From NCBI GenBank assembly GCA_014155875.1, contig JACEFZ010004196.1:917001-981000 (forward strand): a stretch of DNA of 64,000 bases, given 5' to 3'. Positions within the stretch are counted from its first letter, which is position 1, and each line of letters opens with the position of its first letter. The position numbers and the translations under genes were made by a program. The notes beneath the pieces are model-generated. The model made no database searches and was not told the DNA's origin. It saw only the letters and a list, made by a program, of their open reading frames with translations. Source of the stretch: Cepaea nemoralis (lineage: Eukaryota; Mollusca; Gastropoda; Stylommatophora; Helicidae). Positions 1-13,039 of this stretch are shown piece by piece.

Positions 1-30
1 AGAAGCATTATGTAACAAACTATCATCTGT

Positions 31-292
<262 letters not shown>

Positions 293-584
293 AATATATA
301 TATATGTATAGACACACATTACCTTGGTACGAGGAAGTGCTGCAGCCTAAAGACTAAATGATGTCATGGTAGAGCAGACTAGGCCCTATGCCTTGGTCGG
401 TAACTGGTCTAGGATGGAAGCTCCGACAGGTAAGCAGATAGAGTATTGCTTTGCTGATCCTGCAGCTTCTGCAGCTTGTCTTGTTCCAGACATATTGGTG
501 CTGTCTTTCCGCTGGAGTAAACTAGACAGGTCGAGAGAGGGGTCATGTTGCATGGGCAACACTTGATCTCTAAATTCAGCCAAG

Positions 585-860
585 GCTTTGTGTCTGTCAA
601 GACGGCAAGGTGTCAGTATGGTACAGATAGCATTGAAGGGGGGTTATCAGGGTGGCGGGGAAAAGAAAAAAAAACAGAACGTAGATGTATTCAAGATGTG
701 ATAGACAGCAACAGAAGCATGCTATCTGGCCGACGATAAAGAGACATTTCGAAAGACGTATAGGGACAACGCTCTGTTCAGGACTGGCTAGGAAATGATG
801 ATGATGATGCTGGTAATTATGACGATGATGATGAGGAGGAGGAGGATGAGGATGGATAAG
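585..860 (+). repeat. LINE 3'-end remnants
   Basis: Bases 591-612 match the LINE 3' end seen near 21350 (GTCTGTCAAGACGGCAAGGT). The stretch at 680-790 reads like the last codons of a LINE reverse-transcriptase ORF, with broken frames, and runs into a GAT/GAG-rich tail at 795-855. The family is uncertain. The 293-584 interval shows no recognisable gene. Confidence 0.4.
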
Positions 861-1500
861 ACCGTTTTAAATTTATGCTAGGTTTGTTTTGGGAGATATA
901 TTTTGGATCATATGTTTTGGGGGATATATTTTTGGGAGATATGTTTTGGGAGATATCTTTTGGGAAATGCGTGTATTTCAAACTGGTTCATTGGAAATAT
1001 CAGGCTGTGTGGGTCTTCTTCCTATAAAGAACATCATGCAGTATGTGTTTTTACGGAACGTCTCGCCAGAGCCTGCCAAAAAGATTCACTATCCGTTCTC
1101 ATTCATTCTTCTTCTTTCCCATTGTATCCCATATTGGGGCATACGCGATCAACCAACTCACCCCAGCACTGACCATACTGAAATATCCCATGCAGTTCTG
1201 ACCATGTCTTCCCTGTAGTATTCACTTCTGTGTCTACTTCACTTCTACACGTTTGTTTGTTTTATTTTTATTTGGTTTAACTTTCTATACTTGTTTTGCT
1301 TTGTGGATTCCAGACAAGGACCTTTCTGGTTATAGTGTTCTCGGGTTTTCTCAGTGTAGGTTATTTCCAGCGTAAGCGTCATTTCTTCATCTCTTGATCC
1401 ACAGGGAACTGTTATCATGCCTCGTGGATTTTTCTGCGCAAGGGTCTGCAATAACCTACGTCCATCTTTATGCTGGTAGACTCCTCTCCTTCTAGGAACT
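861..1500. other. no gene recognised
   Basis: About 640 bp with a short degenerate ATATTTTGGGAGA-type tandem motif at 885-965. No ORF here looks like a known family. Confidence 0.5.
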
Positions 1501-2262
1501 GTAGTTTCTTAACCATTGTGGCGGTTTATAAGGCCAATGTATTTCAGTTGTCGCGGCGTTTTATGTGGCTAAAGTATAAGAATACTTCGGTTTTCGTGGC
1601 GTTTCATATAGCCAAAGTATTTAAGCTTTCGTGGCGTTTCATATAGCCAAAGTATTTAAGCTTTCCTGACGTTTTATATGGTCTAAGTATTTAAGCTTTC
1701 GTAGCGTTTTATATGGCCTAAGTATTTCAGTTTTCGTGGTGGTTTATATGACCAAAATATTTCAGTTTTCGTGGCGTTATATATGGCCAAAGTATTTCAG
1801 TTTTCGTGGTGTTTTATATTACCACTAGAAACCGTTATCCTGCCTCGTGGATTTTCCTGTGCAAGGTGTCTGCAATAAACCATGCCCATCTTTATGTTGG
1901 GAGATTCCTCCTCTCCTTCTAGGAACTGTACTTCCTTAACCATTGTGGCGTATTATATGGCCAAATTATTTCAGTTTTCGTGGAGTTTTGCTTGGCCAAA
2001 GTATTTCAGTTTCCGTGGTGTTTATATGCCGAAAGTATTTCAGTTTTCGTGGCGTTATTATGCCGAAAGTATTTCAGTTTTCGTGGAGTTTATATGCCGA
2101 AAGTATTTCAGTTTTCGTGGCGTTTATGTGGTCAAAGTATTTCAGTTTCCGTGGTGTTTATATGCCGAAAGTATTTCAGTTTTCGTTGCGTTTTACTTGA
2201 CCAAAGTATTTCAGTTTTCGTGGAGTTTATATGGCCAAAGTATTTCAGTTTTCGAGAAATGA
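1500..2262. repeat. about 36-bp minisatellite with an internal duplication of its flank
   Basis: Two arrays (about 1540-1815 and 1940-2255) share a unit containing AAAGTATTTCAGTTTTCGTG and GCGTTTATATGGCC. Each array follows a roughly 110-bp segment (1415-1526 and 1835-1950) containing CCTCGTGGATTTT and CTAGGAACTGTA, so flank plus array were duplicated together. The 85-126 aa ORFs are satellite translations. Confidence 0.85.
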
Positions 2263-2859
2263 CGGTGTTTGTGAGCCAGTTTCCTTCTATGTTAAAACCT
2301 TGAAGAATGCTAGTATTTTACTTCTGCTCGTTCCAAGATACTCTCAGAACCTTTCTGCAGTACTGAAGTTCGAAATTCGAGATTCATCTTTAGAGACGAC
2401 TGAAAAATTGTCCAAGACTCACATCTGTATGTTCACACAGGAAAGATGTTCTCAAACATGTTATGTTAGTTAATTCGCTATTGTGGTATCATCGGTTATC
2501 ACTAATATTTAACCCCTGCAGTGCTATGGCCAGTCTACTTGGCAATATGCTATGGCCATGTATTCTGCTTATGTATCGACATTCTAAGTCGACATATATA
2601 AAAATACTACATACTCAAATTCATGTCAGACAAGGAGTAGTGTGGGATGTAGGATTTAATATATGAGAATAATTGCTAAGTTTGTCTAGGGGATCCCAGA
2701 TGGGATGAATTTACATTTTCACTCACTTCTGTAACGCTAGGTGATCAGGGAAATTTACCACAGATACAAGGGCAAAAACAATTCACTCCTTTTGACAATG
2801 GTATCTATGTGTAGATATCCCCTCCCGCTCGACCACCTTTTGAATTCGATATAGTGTCA
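2263..2859. other. no gene recognised
   Basis: No supported coding sequence. A short segment near 2613-2640 (TTCATGTCAGACAAGGRGTAG) recurs at 6583-6605, which suggests a shared old repeat. Confidence 0.5.
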
Positions 2860-4839
2860 GGGAACACTGACTGTTTGCAAAATATAGAACAACCACTGTC
2901 GAACAAACATCAACAAGCAACTGACGTATAAACATCAACCTTGGGACAAACTTGTTCACCAGGAATTAAATCAAGATCCAGAGTATACATATAATTGTAT
3001 TAAAAGTATTGAGTTGTTAGTGGTATGCATGGGATGATATGAAATATCATGAAAACATACAAATGTGATAACTCCATGTCCTCACACATCAATATATTCA
3101 AAAACAAAAACAACACTCCAAATTTAAAACACAAAAACTAGACTAATTAAACAGTCCTATTCTTTCTGTTCCTCTTGTTATACCGATATGTATTCCTCTC
3201 CAAGGCAAGGCAGATTATATGCCCATTATCCAGGGACCGAATGGCTGCACTCAGTTGTGTCACACTCATCTAATATCCATTGCCAATTTGGCTTTAGAAC
3301 ACATCATAATCCCTATTATCCAGGGACAGAATCAATGACACTCTTGTGCTAATGGGCTCTGTGTCCTAGTGAAGCTGATGTCTAAGTCAGTCAAACTTTC
3401 AAGAGTTCCTCTTCAGACTGGGCAGATGGTATTTCCCTACATAATCGACCACAATGAAAAAGATGACGACCGTAAGGCATCTCTGCTTGTTCATCAGAAT
3501 CTCAGCTCTTTTCCACAAGGCTTTTACACACATCCAGTCTCAGGTCGATAGGCCATCCCATACTTGGTGATAATGTAATTAGGCGGACATGGGACCAGCA
3601 AAGAGCCATCCTTTGATATATCCATTTCAGGGTAGGAACAAACAATGCTGAGAGTCACTCATTGGTATCATCTGGGACTATGTCCAGGCTGATCTGCACA
3701 AGCATGGAATATAAGAGAAATTTCAGCACACAAACTGGGAGTCCCAATACAGTCGGAGGATTCCTTCTGCTGCATGTCTATAAACTTTGATTCCTCTTAC
3801 TTCTCTCCTAGGCTTCTCCCGATGGTGCTCATATCTAGGACCTGGTGTTGTACTTGCCTGCATATGACTTGTGTCGAACGATAAGACTTTTTGTATTAGA
3901 AACTAGGAATCCAACAGGCAGTTGGATGGTCTTCACTGCTGTTAGTTTTATGTAAACTTGGACTATCCCACAGTTTCTTTGACCATGCTAAATGATAACA
4001 GCTTTGGTTAATCATTTTCGTCACGTCTTTCGCTAACGAAGGAAGCTAATAAATGCAGCGGTCACCATTTTTATAAATCCAGACTGTATAAGTCATTCCT
4101 TCATGTTCCACTCAAAAACAGGCTTTTTGCCCAGATTTCTGTTTGGTGATAACGTCCTAACCACCACCTGCATCTCTGGATCTTCTTCTTCTACTTCTTC
4201 AGCGTTCCGAGCCATTGAGGTTCGTTGCTGCAGATACAATCCGTCTCCATTCGTCTCTCTGGTTGACCTTCTCTTGCCAGTCGTTGATTCCAAGTGCTTG
4301 TAGGTCTGTATATATATATTATCTCTCCGCCGTCTTCTTGGTCTACCTCGGGGTCTACGGTCATTTATTTCCTGAGTGTAAGCGAGTTTTGTTTCCCTAT
4401 TATCTCTCTAGATCTGGGAATGAAAAAAGAACACATTCCAAACTATTAATACAAACTCATGTCGTGGGAATCCTTAACACAACATTAGTCACAGAAAACA
4501 AAGGGGAGTGAGAACAGAAGGTATTTCCATTTTACTCATCCCTCGTCGCCCGTTGTAAAGTTTGTCCAACTCCAAACGTGAGTAGAATATCTCCTCACTG
4601 CTCATTCTATTCTGAGATCGTTACTGGTACTTTCTGATGAGATAGGGACATCCTAACCCTGCAAACATCTTGATATTATACCTGTCATAACATGACAAGG
4701 ATCTCTGAGACATAGGCCTTTTGCCCAGAATTCCCCATCTCCTTTCCGTAGCTGCAAACAGCATTAGGCCAAAGGCCAACGACCATACCAGTCAACATTC
4801 TTCTCTTGAAGCACAGACGTAAAAGAGGCTTCTTAATCA

Positions 4840-4844
4840 TCATT

Positions 4845-4917
<73 letters not shown>
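4840..4917. repeat. (ATC)n microsatellite
   Basis: About 25 near-perfect ATC units. The matching site in the inverted copy (48336-48430) is an interrupted GAT/GAC/GGC run, so the two copies have evolved differently. Confidence 0.95.
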
Positions 4918-5031
4918 ACATCATCCTGTCCCCTCTGGGGTAACATTAAAATGATTGCTGCAGCAGTAAAAGTAGCAATTACGAAAAAAATATATATAAA
5001 TCTCATAATAGAGAAAACATGTGAATCCTTC

Positions 5032-5136
<105 letters not shown>

Positions 5137-5223
5137 ATGGGCCATTCTTGGGATATTCCTTCCCACTCGTCAAACCATAAGACCAGAACAGAGGGTCCTC
5201 TTTCCACCTGCCTTTAGAAGCAT

Positions 5224-5242
5224 GGGGGGGGGGGGGGGGGGG
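5224..5242. repeat. poly-G tract
   Basis: Nineteen G in a row. One of several G/C homopolymers of 13-23 nt in the window. Confidence 0.9.
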
Positions 5243-5360
5243 TTAATGAACGCCGTTATATAACTCATAAATTGCTGTTAACATAAAAAGTGTCCTGACT
5301 GGGGATTAATTTCTACAGCATGGTAAGCATTCTGAACGTTGTTGGCGAATTCCTGAACAT

Positions 5361-5690
5361 AAATATTCGCCCAGACACCGACAACAATAATGCAATGCGG
5401 ACGGGCTCTTTATTCATGAGATTATACTCATCCAACATGGCATTTACCTTGAATATTTATAAGTAGATTACATGTCCATTATACATTTTGTGTGGTTACT
5501 AAAATGGAAACAAGAAGAAGAATAAATATTCGCCCAGGCACCGACAACAATAATGCAATGCGGACGGGCTCTTTATTCATGAGATTATACTCATCCAACA
5601 TGGCGTTTACCTTGCATATTTATAAAAAGATTACATGTTCATTACACATTTTGTGTGGTTACTAAAATGTAAACAAGAATAAGTACCGTA
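5361..5690. repeat. 163-bp direct tandem duplication
   Basis: Two copies of a block beginning AAATATTCGCCCAG and ending near TACTAAAATG.AAACAAGAA, starting at 5361 and 5524. The inverted copy near 47800-48000 has one unit, so the duplication is specific to this arm. Confidence 0.85.
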
Positions 5691-6269
5691 TAGGCACGAT
5701 AGCTCAAGTTACAGGTTAGCAGAACTATTTCTCCGTCATGAATTTATGTCCATAAGACGCGTTAATAATACTATTTTTCCACGTAGAGAAAAGGCTCATG
5801 AAATGAACTTTCTACAGCGCATATTACATGTGCAGATTGATATGCATTGATAGTGAGATAGCTTCACAACGCATATAATAAGCTACACGTAGGAATTGAA
5901 ACTGTATGCATAGGAAAATCGGCCGTGAGACAAAGATGTCCGCTCATTAGAAAGCAATCGTTCAGGCTATTTTTTTCACGTGAATTGTTGAGCTAACTGT
6001 CTCAGAATTCATATTTTAAACACAATAATACATGTACCTTATCAAAAGACATGGTTACACATTCATTTATAAATTACAAACAGCCCCAGAGAGTTTGTTT
6101 GGACTAATTGCTCTCCCAAGCGGGAGGCGACCTGTCTTACTAATGTTCCAGACTACAAGTGTCTACTAACGCCTTGCTAATTTAAGCGGCAATGTCTAGG
6201 TCATTTTAACTATGGCAATATAAATTATTACGTCATCGAGACTAAGTCTAGCGCATTTCCCCCCAAGGC

Positions 6270-6575
6270 GTGGTAACCAAGGAGTCCATTCCTGGGAAAC
6301 TGTAAGGACGCCTGATATTTCTATCACAGGTAGGAACCAGACAAAGAAATACACAAACCTGCTGCCTCGAAGGTAGACTGGGGACAGTCAAAAACTAGGG
6401 AAAGCCAACACGAAAAAATGCTCGTTGAAGTCGGATGTACTGACACACAGGCTGGACTCATTGGATGAGGTCTCAATATACTCTTTTATCGTGGTATGGA
6501 AATATATGAACAAATAAATTATAAACAGAACGAAAGCGGGATGTTTGAGGAAAGACGTGATTGTTCAAGCAACTC
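6270..6575. repeat. direct repeat, upstream copy
   Basis: About 270 bp nearly identical to 7222-7482, including CTGCTGCCTCG, TTGAAGTCGGATGTACTGAC and TCTTTTATCGTGGTATGGAA. Part of it (the GCAGCAGG...GTACATCCGA segment) also occurs inverted at 39050-39150, inside the 5' region of the LINE in the Maverick. It therefore contains a dispersed LINE-related piece. Confidence 0.8.
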
Positions 6576-7221
6576 ACACTCATATTCATGTCAGACAAGG
6601 GGTAGGAACTGCCAAGGATCAGCTTATACAGATCTGATCATGGCATGAGTTAGTAGCAAGAGCGGTCTACATGAGGAGACCGTGCGAGGTGACCTACCAC
6701 ATGGGAGCGTGGAAAGGGTGAAGGGCGTTTTGTACCGGACAAAGGGTCACCTCTAGTCAGTTGGGTTTTTGAGCGACTGTCGGGTTGGACGTGGTTCCTT
6801 CGTAGCATGGCCAACACCTGTGCCGCTACATCTGTGGTTAGGTTATGTGATTATTATTGTGAAGTCATTGTGGACTCTAGGCATCGTTTGTGGCGTAAAT
6901 AGTAGTATATGTGATTAAACGCCTAGAATCAAAAGCAGATATGAATTTGAACGGTGTTCGGTTGATTCATTGAGTTGCGTTGTGTTGACTTAAAGTAGTG
7001 GCTGTCGTCACCTTTACAGTGCCAGCGCCCATAGAACATTCTTGATGCACATGGAAACATGCATGTATACGAGCGCCGCCATGAGAGCTTTCAACAACAA
7101 GATTATACATAACAGAGAGCCTGTACTGAGCGTGATTGATTCAACGAGCAGCCAAACTACAGGTGGCGAGCAATATCAATAATTACAGCTCGCTCCAGTT
7201 TATGTCACCTGCCCTGGTCGA
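6576..7221. other. no gene recognised
   Basis: No convincing coding sequence. This is unique-looking intergenic DNA downstream of the glycosyltransferase gene. Confidence 0.5.
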
Positions 7222-7482
7222 GAACACACATTCTCTTTCATGGCAGGAACCAAACAAAGTGATACAAAAACCTGCTGCCTCGTAGACAGGCTGGGGAGAG
7301 TCAAAAACTAGGGAAAGCCCACACGAAAACAAATGCTCGTTGAAGTCGGATGTACTGACCCACAGGCTTGACTCAATGGATGAATTCTCAATATACTCTT
7401 TTATCGTGGTATGGAAATATATGAACAAATAAATTATTTACAGAATGAAAACGGAATGTTTGAGGAAAGACGTGATTGTTGT
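7222..7482. repeat. direct repeat, downstream copy
   Basis: Second copy of the 270-bp repeat described at 6270. It ends next to the poly(A) signal of the GT92 gene, so part of that gene's 3' flank was duplicated or brought in by the repeat. Confidence 0.8.
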
Positions 7483-7487
7483 TTATT
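7482..7487 (-). promoter_or_regulatory. poly(A) signal of the GT92 gene
   Basis: AATAAA on the minus strand, about 87 bp past the stop codon at 7576-7574. It is the first canonical signal after the stop. Confidence 0.6.
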
Positions 7488-7573
7488 GGAAAGGCACTTG
7501 AGTTCACATAAATCAGTATATGAGACTAATGAGATCTAACGACACCTAATTAAGGAATGTGTGGTAAATACAG

Positions 7574-8534
7574 TTAAGTAAATATACTAGGAAACCGCTG
7601 AACCTGTTGCAGGAAACGTGAGTATAACTGATTTTTAAACTTCAAGATACTTGTATCCCCAATTGTATCTTTGAAGTTCCAACTTCGGTAGTGATGAACT
7701 AGGGCCAAGTCGGGGTTCACAACAACGCCGCTCATCTTGGTGGTGAAGGAGTGCACAAAATGAATGCCAGACACATAAGCAAGCTCAGGTCGAGCAATAT
7801 ATTTAGTTCTGTCTCTAGCTGGAAATATGTGTGTAGAGCGCCGCACTTGCGAAAGCATAACGATATTGAATTTCATGGTGTTATTTATTTCTTCTTCGGA
7901 GAATGCGAACTGTGAAGGAGGGGCTGTCCAGTTCGCTTCCTTGTCCTTGGTAAAGAAACTTGACCTAAATTGGAAACTACCGGTTACTTTAAGCCCTTTC
8001 TTTGATGACACCGACGGATGCACGAAACCGGAGACATCCTGTTCCTGGGGTGATACAGTATCAATCAACTCCACCCAACTAAGGCTATTTCTCGGGATTA
8101 TAACCTCGTCAGTGTCCACGGTTACCACAAATCTAGAGATGTTGCGGTTCCTATAACTACAATCATTTATAGCAGCCATTTGACCGTAGTAATGAAGTTC
8201 ACTCGTTGGAACCGGCCACGGGAGAACTGTAACCAGACCATCCTCTTGGTAGTGCTGAAGGATCTGGTTAACGGCTGGCGAGATGCTGTAGTTGTACACC
8301 ATGAAGTGCTCAGCGCCAAGAATCCGGTTCATTTCTATAGACTGGATCAGCTGGGACGCCGAGTTGTAGTTACTATGAAGAACGGCGTAGCAGACGGTGA
8401 AGTTTCTGCTGCGAACGCCTGGGTAAATGATCTCCAATCGATTGGCTGATGTGCTGCTTGGTTTACCGCTGATGGACACGTGCGTGGGTCTCACATTCGC
8501 TGGCAGGTTGCACAGAAGAAAACAAGCATGGTGC
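7574..8534 (-). CDS. GT92 family glycosyltransferase, last coding exon (catalytic domain)
   Basis: Encodes about the last 319 residues of a GT92 (formerly DUF23) protein, the family of C. elegans galt-1, which adds galactose to glycans in the Golgi. Visible hallmarks are MNRILGAEHFMVYNYSIS, then YYGQMAAINDCSYRNR, the DXD-like DTDEVIIP and the terminal LVHHYRSWN. The exon opens after a good acceptor (minus strand, TTTTCATCTCATTCCAG, with AG at 8536-8535). Its first base G completes a lysine codon with the AA that ends the exon at 20103, giving HGYKHHACFLLCN across the junction. The stop is at 7576-7574. It lies 11.6 kb from the preceding exon. The domain call is confident; the exact sugar and acceptor cannot be told from sequence. 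Confidence 0.9.
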
Positions 8535-8587
8535 CTGGAATGAGATGAAAAGTGATATCATAATTAGGCATGTGTATCAGTGTAGAC

Positions 8588-8833
8588 CGACTCTGTGGCG
8601 AAGGGGTTATGAAAGCAATTCGCAATCCCGCATATCGCGTTCGAAACACAGCAGCGGGACGTTTGGAAGCAAACCGCCTTGCGTTGGTACCCTTACACAG
8701 GTATGAGTGTCGGTCGTTTAGAAAGCAATGGCAAACTACTTCACGTAAACTTGCTAAAAAATCACAAACAGCCACACACACACACAAAAGTAAAATAAAG
8801 GGTTGACTGCGACGTCTCATAAAGGATATGCAA
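8588..8833 (+). repeat. SINE, subfamily A1, near-complete
   Basis: Begins with a tRNA-like head: A box TGTGGCGAAGGGG and B box CGTTCGAAAC. The conserved AAGCAATGGCAAACTACT body follows, and it ends AAAGGATATGCAA. It lies in the second GT92 intron, about 50 bp upstream of the last exon's acceptor in gene direction. Confidence 0.85.
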
Positions 8834-8904
8834 TGTTTGTTTATCAATGTATCCACGCGTCACCCGCGGGCTGCGTGCCACTTTTACTGTATAATTCAAT
8901 GTTT

Positions 8905-9240
8905 ACAATGTTCTTTACAACGTTACCATCTTTACAAGGTTACAGTCTTTACAACGTGACAATCGTTACAAAGTTACAATCCTTACAACGTTACAATCTT
9001 TACAATGTTACAACCTTTACAACGTTACAATCCTTACAACGTTACAATCCTTCCAACGTTACAATTTGTATAATCTTACAATCCTAACAACGTTACAATC
9101 CTTCCAACGTTACAATCTTTACAACGTTACCATCTTTACAAAGTTACAATCTGTACAAAATTACAATCCTTACAATGTTACAATCCTTACAACGTTACAA
9201 TTTTTACAACGTTACAATCTTTACAGCGTTGCAATCTTTA
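8905..9240. repeat. 17-18 bp minisatellite
   Basis: About 18 imperfect copies of ACAACGTTACAATCTTT within the GT92 intron. The 94-aa ORF across it is a satellite translation. Confidence 0.9.
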
Positions 9241-10019
9241 GTTAGTTAGTCTCGGTTCCAACTTCACAGCAACGGGTCGTCCCCTTTATGCTCCGTTCTT
9301 GTGCCAGTGAATATCACACAAAATGTTCCTCACTGTCCAATGTGAAAAGTGGAATAGACAGGAGTCTCGGCAATCCAACAGCCCGCACAGGTACATTATG
9401 CATAATGCCGCCGCCAGAATGCCAACACAACAGTCATCCACGAAAATTACAGTTCATCGTCGATGGAATCGGCAGTCACCAGATAGACTTCATTGACCCG
9501 GGTTTTCTCACATGGCTCGGTATCTTTCCCCAGCACGAACTCCATAGCTCCAGCGTCGACTCACAGGAGTCTCCTGAAAAAATGCACTCGTAAACCGAAA
9601 AGGCAAATCAGTCAATTCAGCAACAGCCGGTAGCCAATGTTCTGAACATGCAGTTCACTTTACAAACAAAAGCGGACAGATGTAAAAGCATTCCATGTGA
9701 ATTTCATAGCTCACAGAGTCGCGCCACGCACACACTCAGTAGCAGGGCGACGGAACCATAAACTACCAGTTCAATATGCGGAAGATGCAAACCGCAGCTA
9801 CAAGGATAAACACTTCAGAAGGCGTAGCGATTCAACGCCTAACCGCCATACTGGTGACCGGAAGCTTTACAACCTTAAAATCTTACAAGACACTGGCTTG
9901 CTGTCTCGGTGGCCTAGGTTCGATCCCCAGCTTCCACTAAAGGTCTTCAACTCTACCAGTAACACTCTGTCTGTTACAGACCAATATCTTTTCATCGATT
10001 TTGATCTCTCTATATCCAT
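9241..10019. other. intronic sequence, no gene recognised
   Basis: No supported gene. Several 100-128 aa ORFs occur but none shows a recognisable motif. Confidence 0.5.
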
Positions 10020-10257
10020 TATAGCCGGTCTCCCTGACCTAGGCGTTAAACGACTTTCTCCCATAATCCGTTTATCCGCGTAGGGTAACGCAGCGCGCGA
10101 AAATTGGTAGCGGTTCTCGCCGCATTGGTGACTTGCGGGATATGTGAGCCGGCCGCTCAGAAAGCAATGGCAAACTACTGAGCGTAATCTTGCCAAGAAA
10201 TCAACAACAGCGGTAAAATGCTGGTGTTGACAGCGATGTCCTGTAAAGGATATGCGA
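10020..10257 (+). repeat. SINE, subfamily A2, near-complete
   Basis: Starts with a degenerate tRNA-like head (GCCGGTCTCCCTGACCTAGG...). The same body as A1 follows (AAAGCAATGGCAAACTACTG) with the terminal TCCTGTAAAGGATATGCGA. Close relatives lie at 46570 (+) and 53112 (-). Confidence 0.85.
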
Positions 10258-10425
10258 AAACAATAGCCATTATAATTGCTACTCCTCGTGTTTTTGTTTC
10301 TCTCCACGAGGATGGGTTGAGCTATATCCCTCAGATATCAGGTGTGTAGTAGACTATACTATATACCCCAAGTGTATAATGGACGATACTATATACACCA
10401 TAGTGTGTAATAGTTGTTGTTGTTA

Positions 10426-10668
10426 GTTGCATATCCTTTACAGGACGTCGCTGTCAACACCAGAATGTTTTTGCTGTTGTGATCTCTTGACAAGTTTACG
10501 TTCAGTAGTTTGCCATTGCTTTGTGAACGTCCGACACCCATACCATTTCGTAGAAAAAAACGAACGCAAGGCCGTGTACTACCAAATCAACCGCAGCTGT
10601 GTTTCCAACGTGGGTATGCGAGATTACCAACTGCGTCCGAAACCCTTCGCCACGGAGCTGGCAGTGTG
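10426..10668 (-). repeat. SINE, subfamily A1, near-complete
   Basis: Minus-strand copy with the terminal GTTGCATATCCTTTACAGGA (plus strand) at its left edge and the tRNA-like head (CTTCGCCACGG = A box complement) at its right. Inserted inside the 30-bp minisatellite. Confidence 0.85.
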
Positions 10669-11450
10669 TAATAGACTATACCATACATCCCAGGTGTGTG
10701 ATAGACTATACCCTATATCGCCGGTGGGTAATAGATCATACCATATATTCCAGGTGTGTAGTAGACTATACCGTATACCTCAGGTGTGTAGTAGACTATA
10801 CCCTATATCCCCAGTGTGTAATAGACTATACCCTATATCCCCAGTGTGTAATAGACTAAACCATATATCCCAGGTGTGTAATAGGCTAAACCATATATCC
10901 CCGGTGTGTAATAGACTAAACCATATATTCCAGGTGTGTAATAGACTATACTCTATATTCCCGGTGTGTAATAGACTATACCCTATATCCCCGGTGTGTA
11001 ATAGACTATACCATATATACCTGGCGTGCAATAAACTACACAATATTTCCGATGTGCGAAATAGGCTATACAATATATCCCTGGTGTGTAATAGACTATA
11101 CGCTATATCCCCTGTGTGTAATAGATCATACCATGTATTCCAGGTGTGCAGTAGACAATACCGTATACCCCAGGTATGTAATAGAGTATACCCTATATCC
11201 CCGGAGTGTAATAGACTATACCCTATATATCAGGTGTGTAATAGACTATACCCTATATCCGCGGTGTGTAATAGACTATACTTTATATCCTCGGTATGTA
11301 ATAGACAATACCCTAATATCCCAATCGTGCAATAGAATATACCATATATCCGATGTGTGTAATTGACTATACCCTATATCCCAGATGTGTAATAGACTAT
11401 ACCATATATCCTAGTTGTGTAATAGACTATATCCTATATCCCACGTGTGT

Positions 11451-12497
11451 TGATTGATTGATTGATTGATCTAGGAACCGACATCACAGCATTCAGGGCA
11501 TTCCCATAGGCGCTCCGTCCCCATTCTCAGCAGCCAGCGAAGAGTTCCAACACCAATATTACCAGTAGCAATCTGATTATATATCCGTCTCGCCTTTCCT
11601 CTGAGCGTCGAGCGTCGGCCAGATCCCCTCGTCACTCCTCGCTGTCTCATTCTTGCCAGACCATGGTGATCCATTTGCTCCTCCGAAGTGTACACGTGCT
11701 CCCACAAGGCCGCAACCACGTCTGCCTTATCATGCATCAATACTCCACCAAGTTTTGCAGAGCCAGCCAATCTGTCCGCCTGTTCATTCCCCAGCACACC
11801 GGCATGCCCCGGAGAAAAGATCCAGGCGATGCTTGCCACCCGTGACCTCCGAAGCGAAACAAGCCACTCTGCACGAAGCATGCCTGTCCTCACCTTCCTC
11901 AGCATGCGTTCTGAGTCAGTTACAATCACGATGTGTGTGTATATCGTATTCTCCATCCAGCGGAAAAGCTGCACTGACCGCCTCCACCTCCATTCTTAAG
12001 ATAGATGTTGTGGAATCATATGCCAGGCTCTCCTGCACCAAACGTCGGCCATTAGCTTGTGCCATGTACAACCAGGCATTTCTCCTACCTCTCGACACTG
12101 AACCATCTGTGTAGATAATCACATCACCCGAGCGAGCATTATCCTGAATTAGTTGCTGGATTTCCACTTCCGTGGCCCCTGCTGGCCACTCCCTGCACTC
12201 CTGGCTCAATGTGATTATAACTCTGCACACGTCTGACTGCCCCGCTGGCACTCTGACCCACTTCTCTCCTCGCCTATTGTTCGCCAATAAGCACACATGT
12301 CTGATCTTATCCTCTGCCTGAGCCATCCATGATTTCCCCTTTATTTCCCCTTGATTTCTCGCTGACCCTTTACTGCGTCCAACGCCTCATGCAAAGGGTG
12401 ATCTGTGTCTGCAGCAACTCTGAGGTATGCCTTCGCCTGCATCACCCTATGCCTACCTGCAACAGTCGGCAAACCAAGGATGTAACGCATACACACA
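11451..12497 (-). pseudogene. LINE 3' fragment with RNase H domain, frameshifted
   Basis: The minus strand carries the C-terminal part of a non-LTR retrotransposon polyprotein in two frames (about 12326-11916 and 11974-11471). RNase H landmarks are VIIYTDGSVSRG, then RMEVEAVSAAF, IVIVTDSERML and FSPGHAGVLGNEQADRLAG. A zinc-knuckle-like end follows (ECPECC). The frame change near 11940-11975 breaks the ORF. The 3' end has an (ATCA)n tail, seen on the plus strand as (TGAT)n at 11451-11470. It is 5'-truncated within the 30-bp minisatellite, with GTGTGT at both edges. The same family recurs at 17020-18850 and 63757-64000. Confidence 0.85.
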
Positions 12498-12640
12498 AGT
12501 GTGTAATAGACTATACCCTATATCCCAGGTGTGTAGAAGACTAAACCATATACCCCACTTGTGTAACAGGCTATATTATATCTCCAAGGTGTGCAATATA
12601 CTATACTCTGTACCCCTTTTGTGTAATAGAGTATACAGAA

Positions 12641-13030
12641 GTTGTAAATGCTTTACGTGTTCTTCTATTAATTCTGTGTCATCTGCATAGCGTAAATAGT
12701 TTGTATTATAACCTAAAATTCATTTTCCTGACCTCTCTTTGATCTCTTCGCCATACACAAGAGAGACCCCATATGCGGTAGATAACTTACACATGGCAGG
12801 ACATCTGGCGTAGATACAGACACACGTTGAAAGGCCGTAATGGGGACAAAGTTCTACACAGGACAAGCCACTGAATTATGACGATAAATCTTGACAAGTA
12901 CACAGGACAAACTACGCAAGTTTTTGACTTGTCACTGCAGAGCCAATGGGAATCTTGATGTAAGAAGCCCATAAACGAGCACTCTTCAGCTGTTTTTGTT
13001 TTGTTTTTGTTTTTACTCCTCGACACCGCA
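12641..13030. other. possible LINE remnant, otherwise nothing recognised
   Basis: The stretch 12780-12880 faintly resembles the end of a LINE ORF like the one at 690-770. Too degraded to assign. Confidence 0.3.
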
Positions 13031-13039
13031 AGGTACAAG

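Larger units (their letters stand above)
10340..12640. repeat. 30-bp minisatellite array split by two transposon insertions
   Basis: The unit is GTGTGTAATAGACTATACCC plus about 10 bp (TATATCCCAG). Segments are 10340-10415, 10669-11450 and 12498-12640. A SINE (10416-10668) and a LINE fragment (11451-12497) sit between them, so one continuous array of about 1 kb was invaded twice. ORFs such as 10427-11335 are translations of the array. Confidence 0.9.

Noticed and set aside
1882..2303. Overlapping ORFs rich in VFQFSW and similar
   Set aside because: All frames repeat with the 36-bp minisatellite; no protein-like conservation beyond it.
7827..8449. Plus-strand ORFs of 89 and 109 aa
   Set aside because: Antisense to the GT92 catalytic exon.
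10427..11335. A 302-aa ORF with repeating NRLYPISPVC
   Set aside because: The repeat is the 30-bp minisatellite, and the opening is the complement of a SINE.
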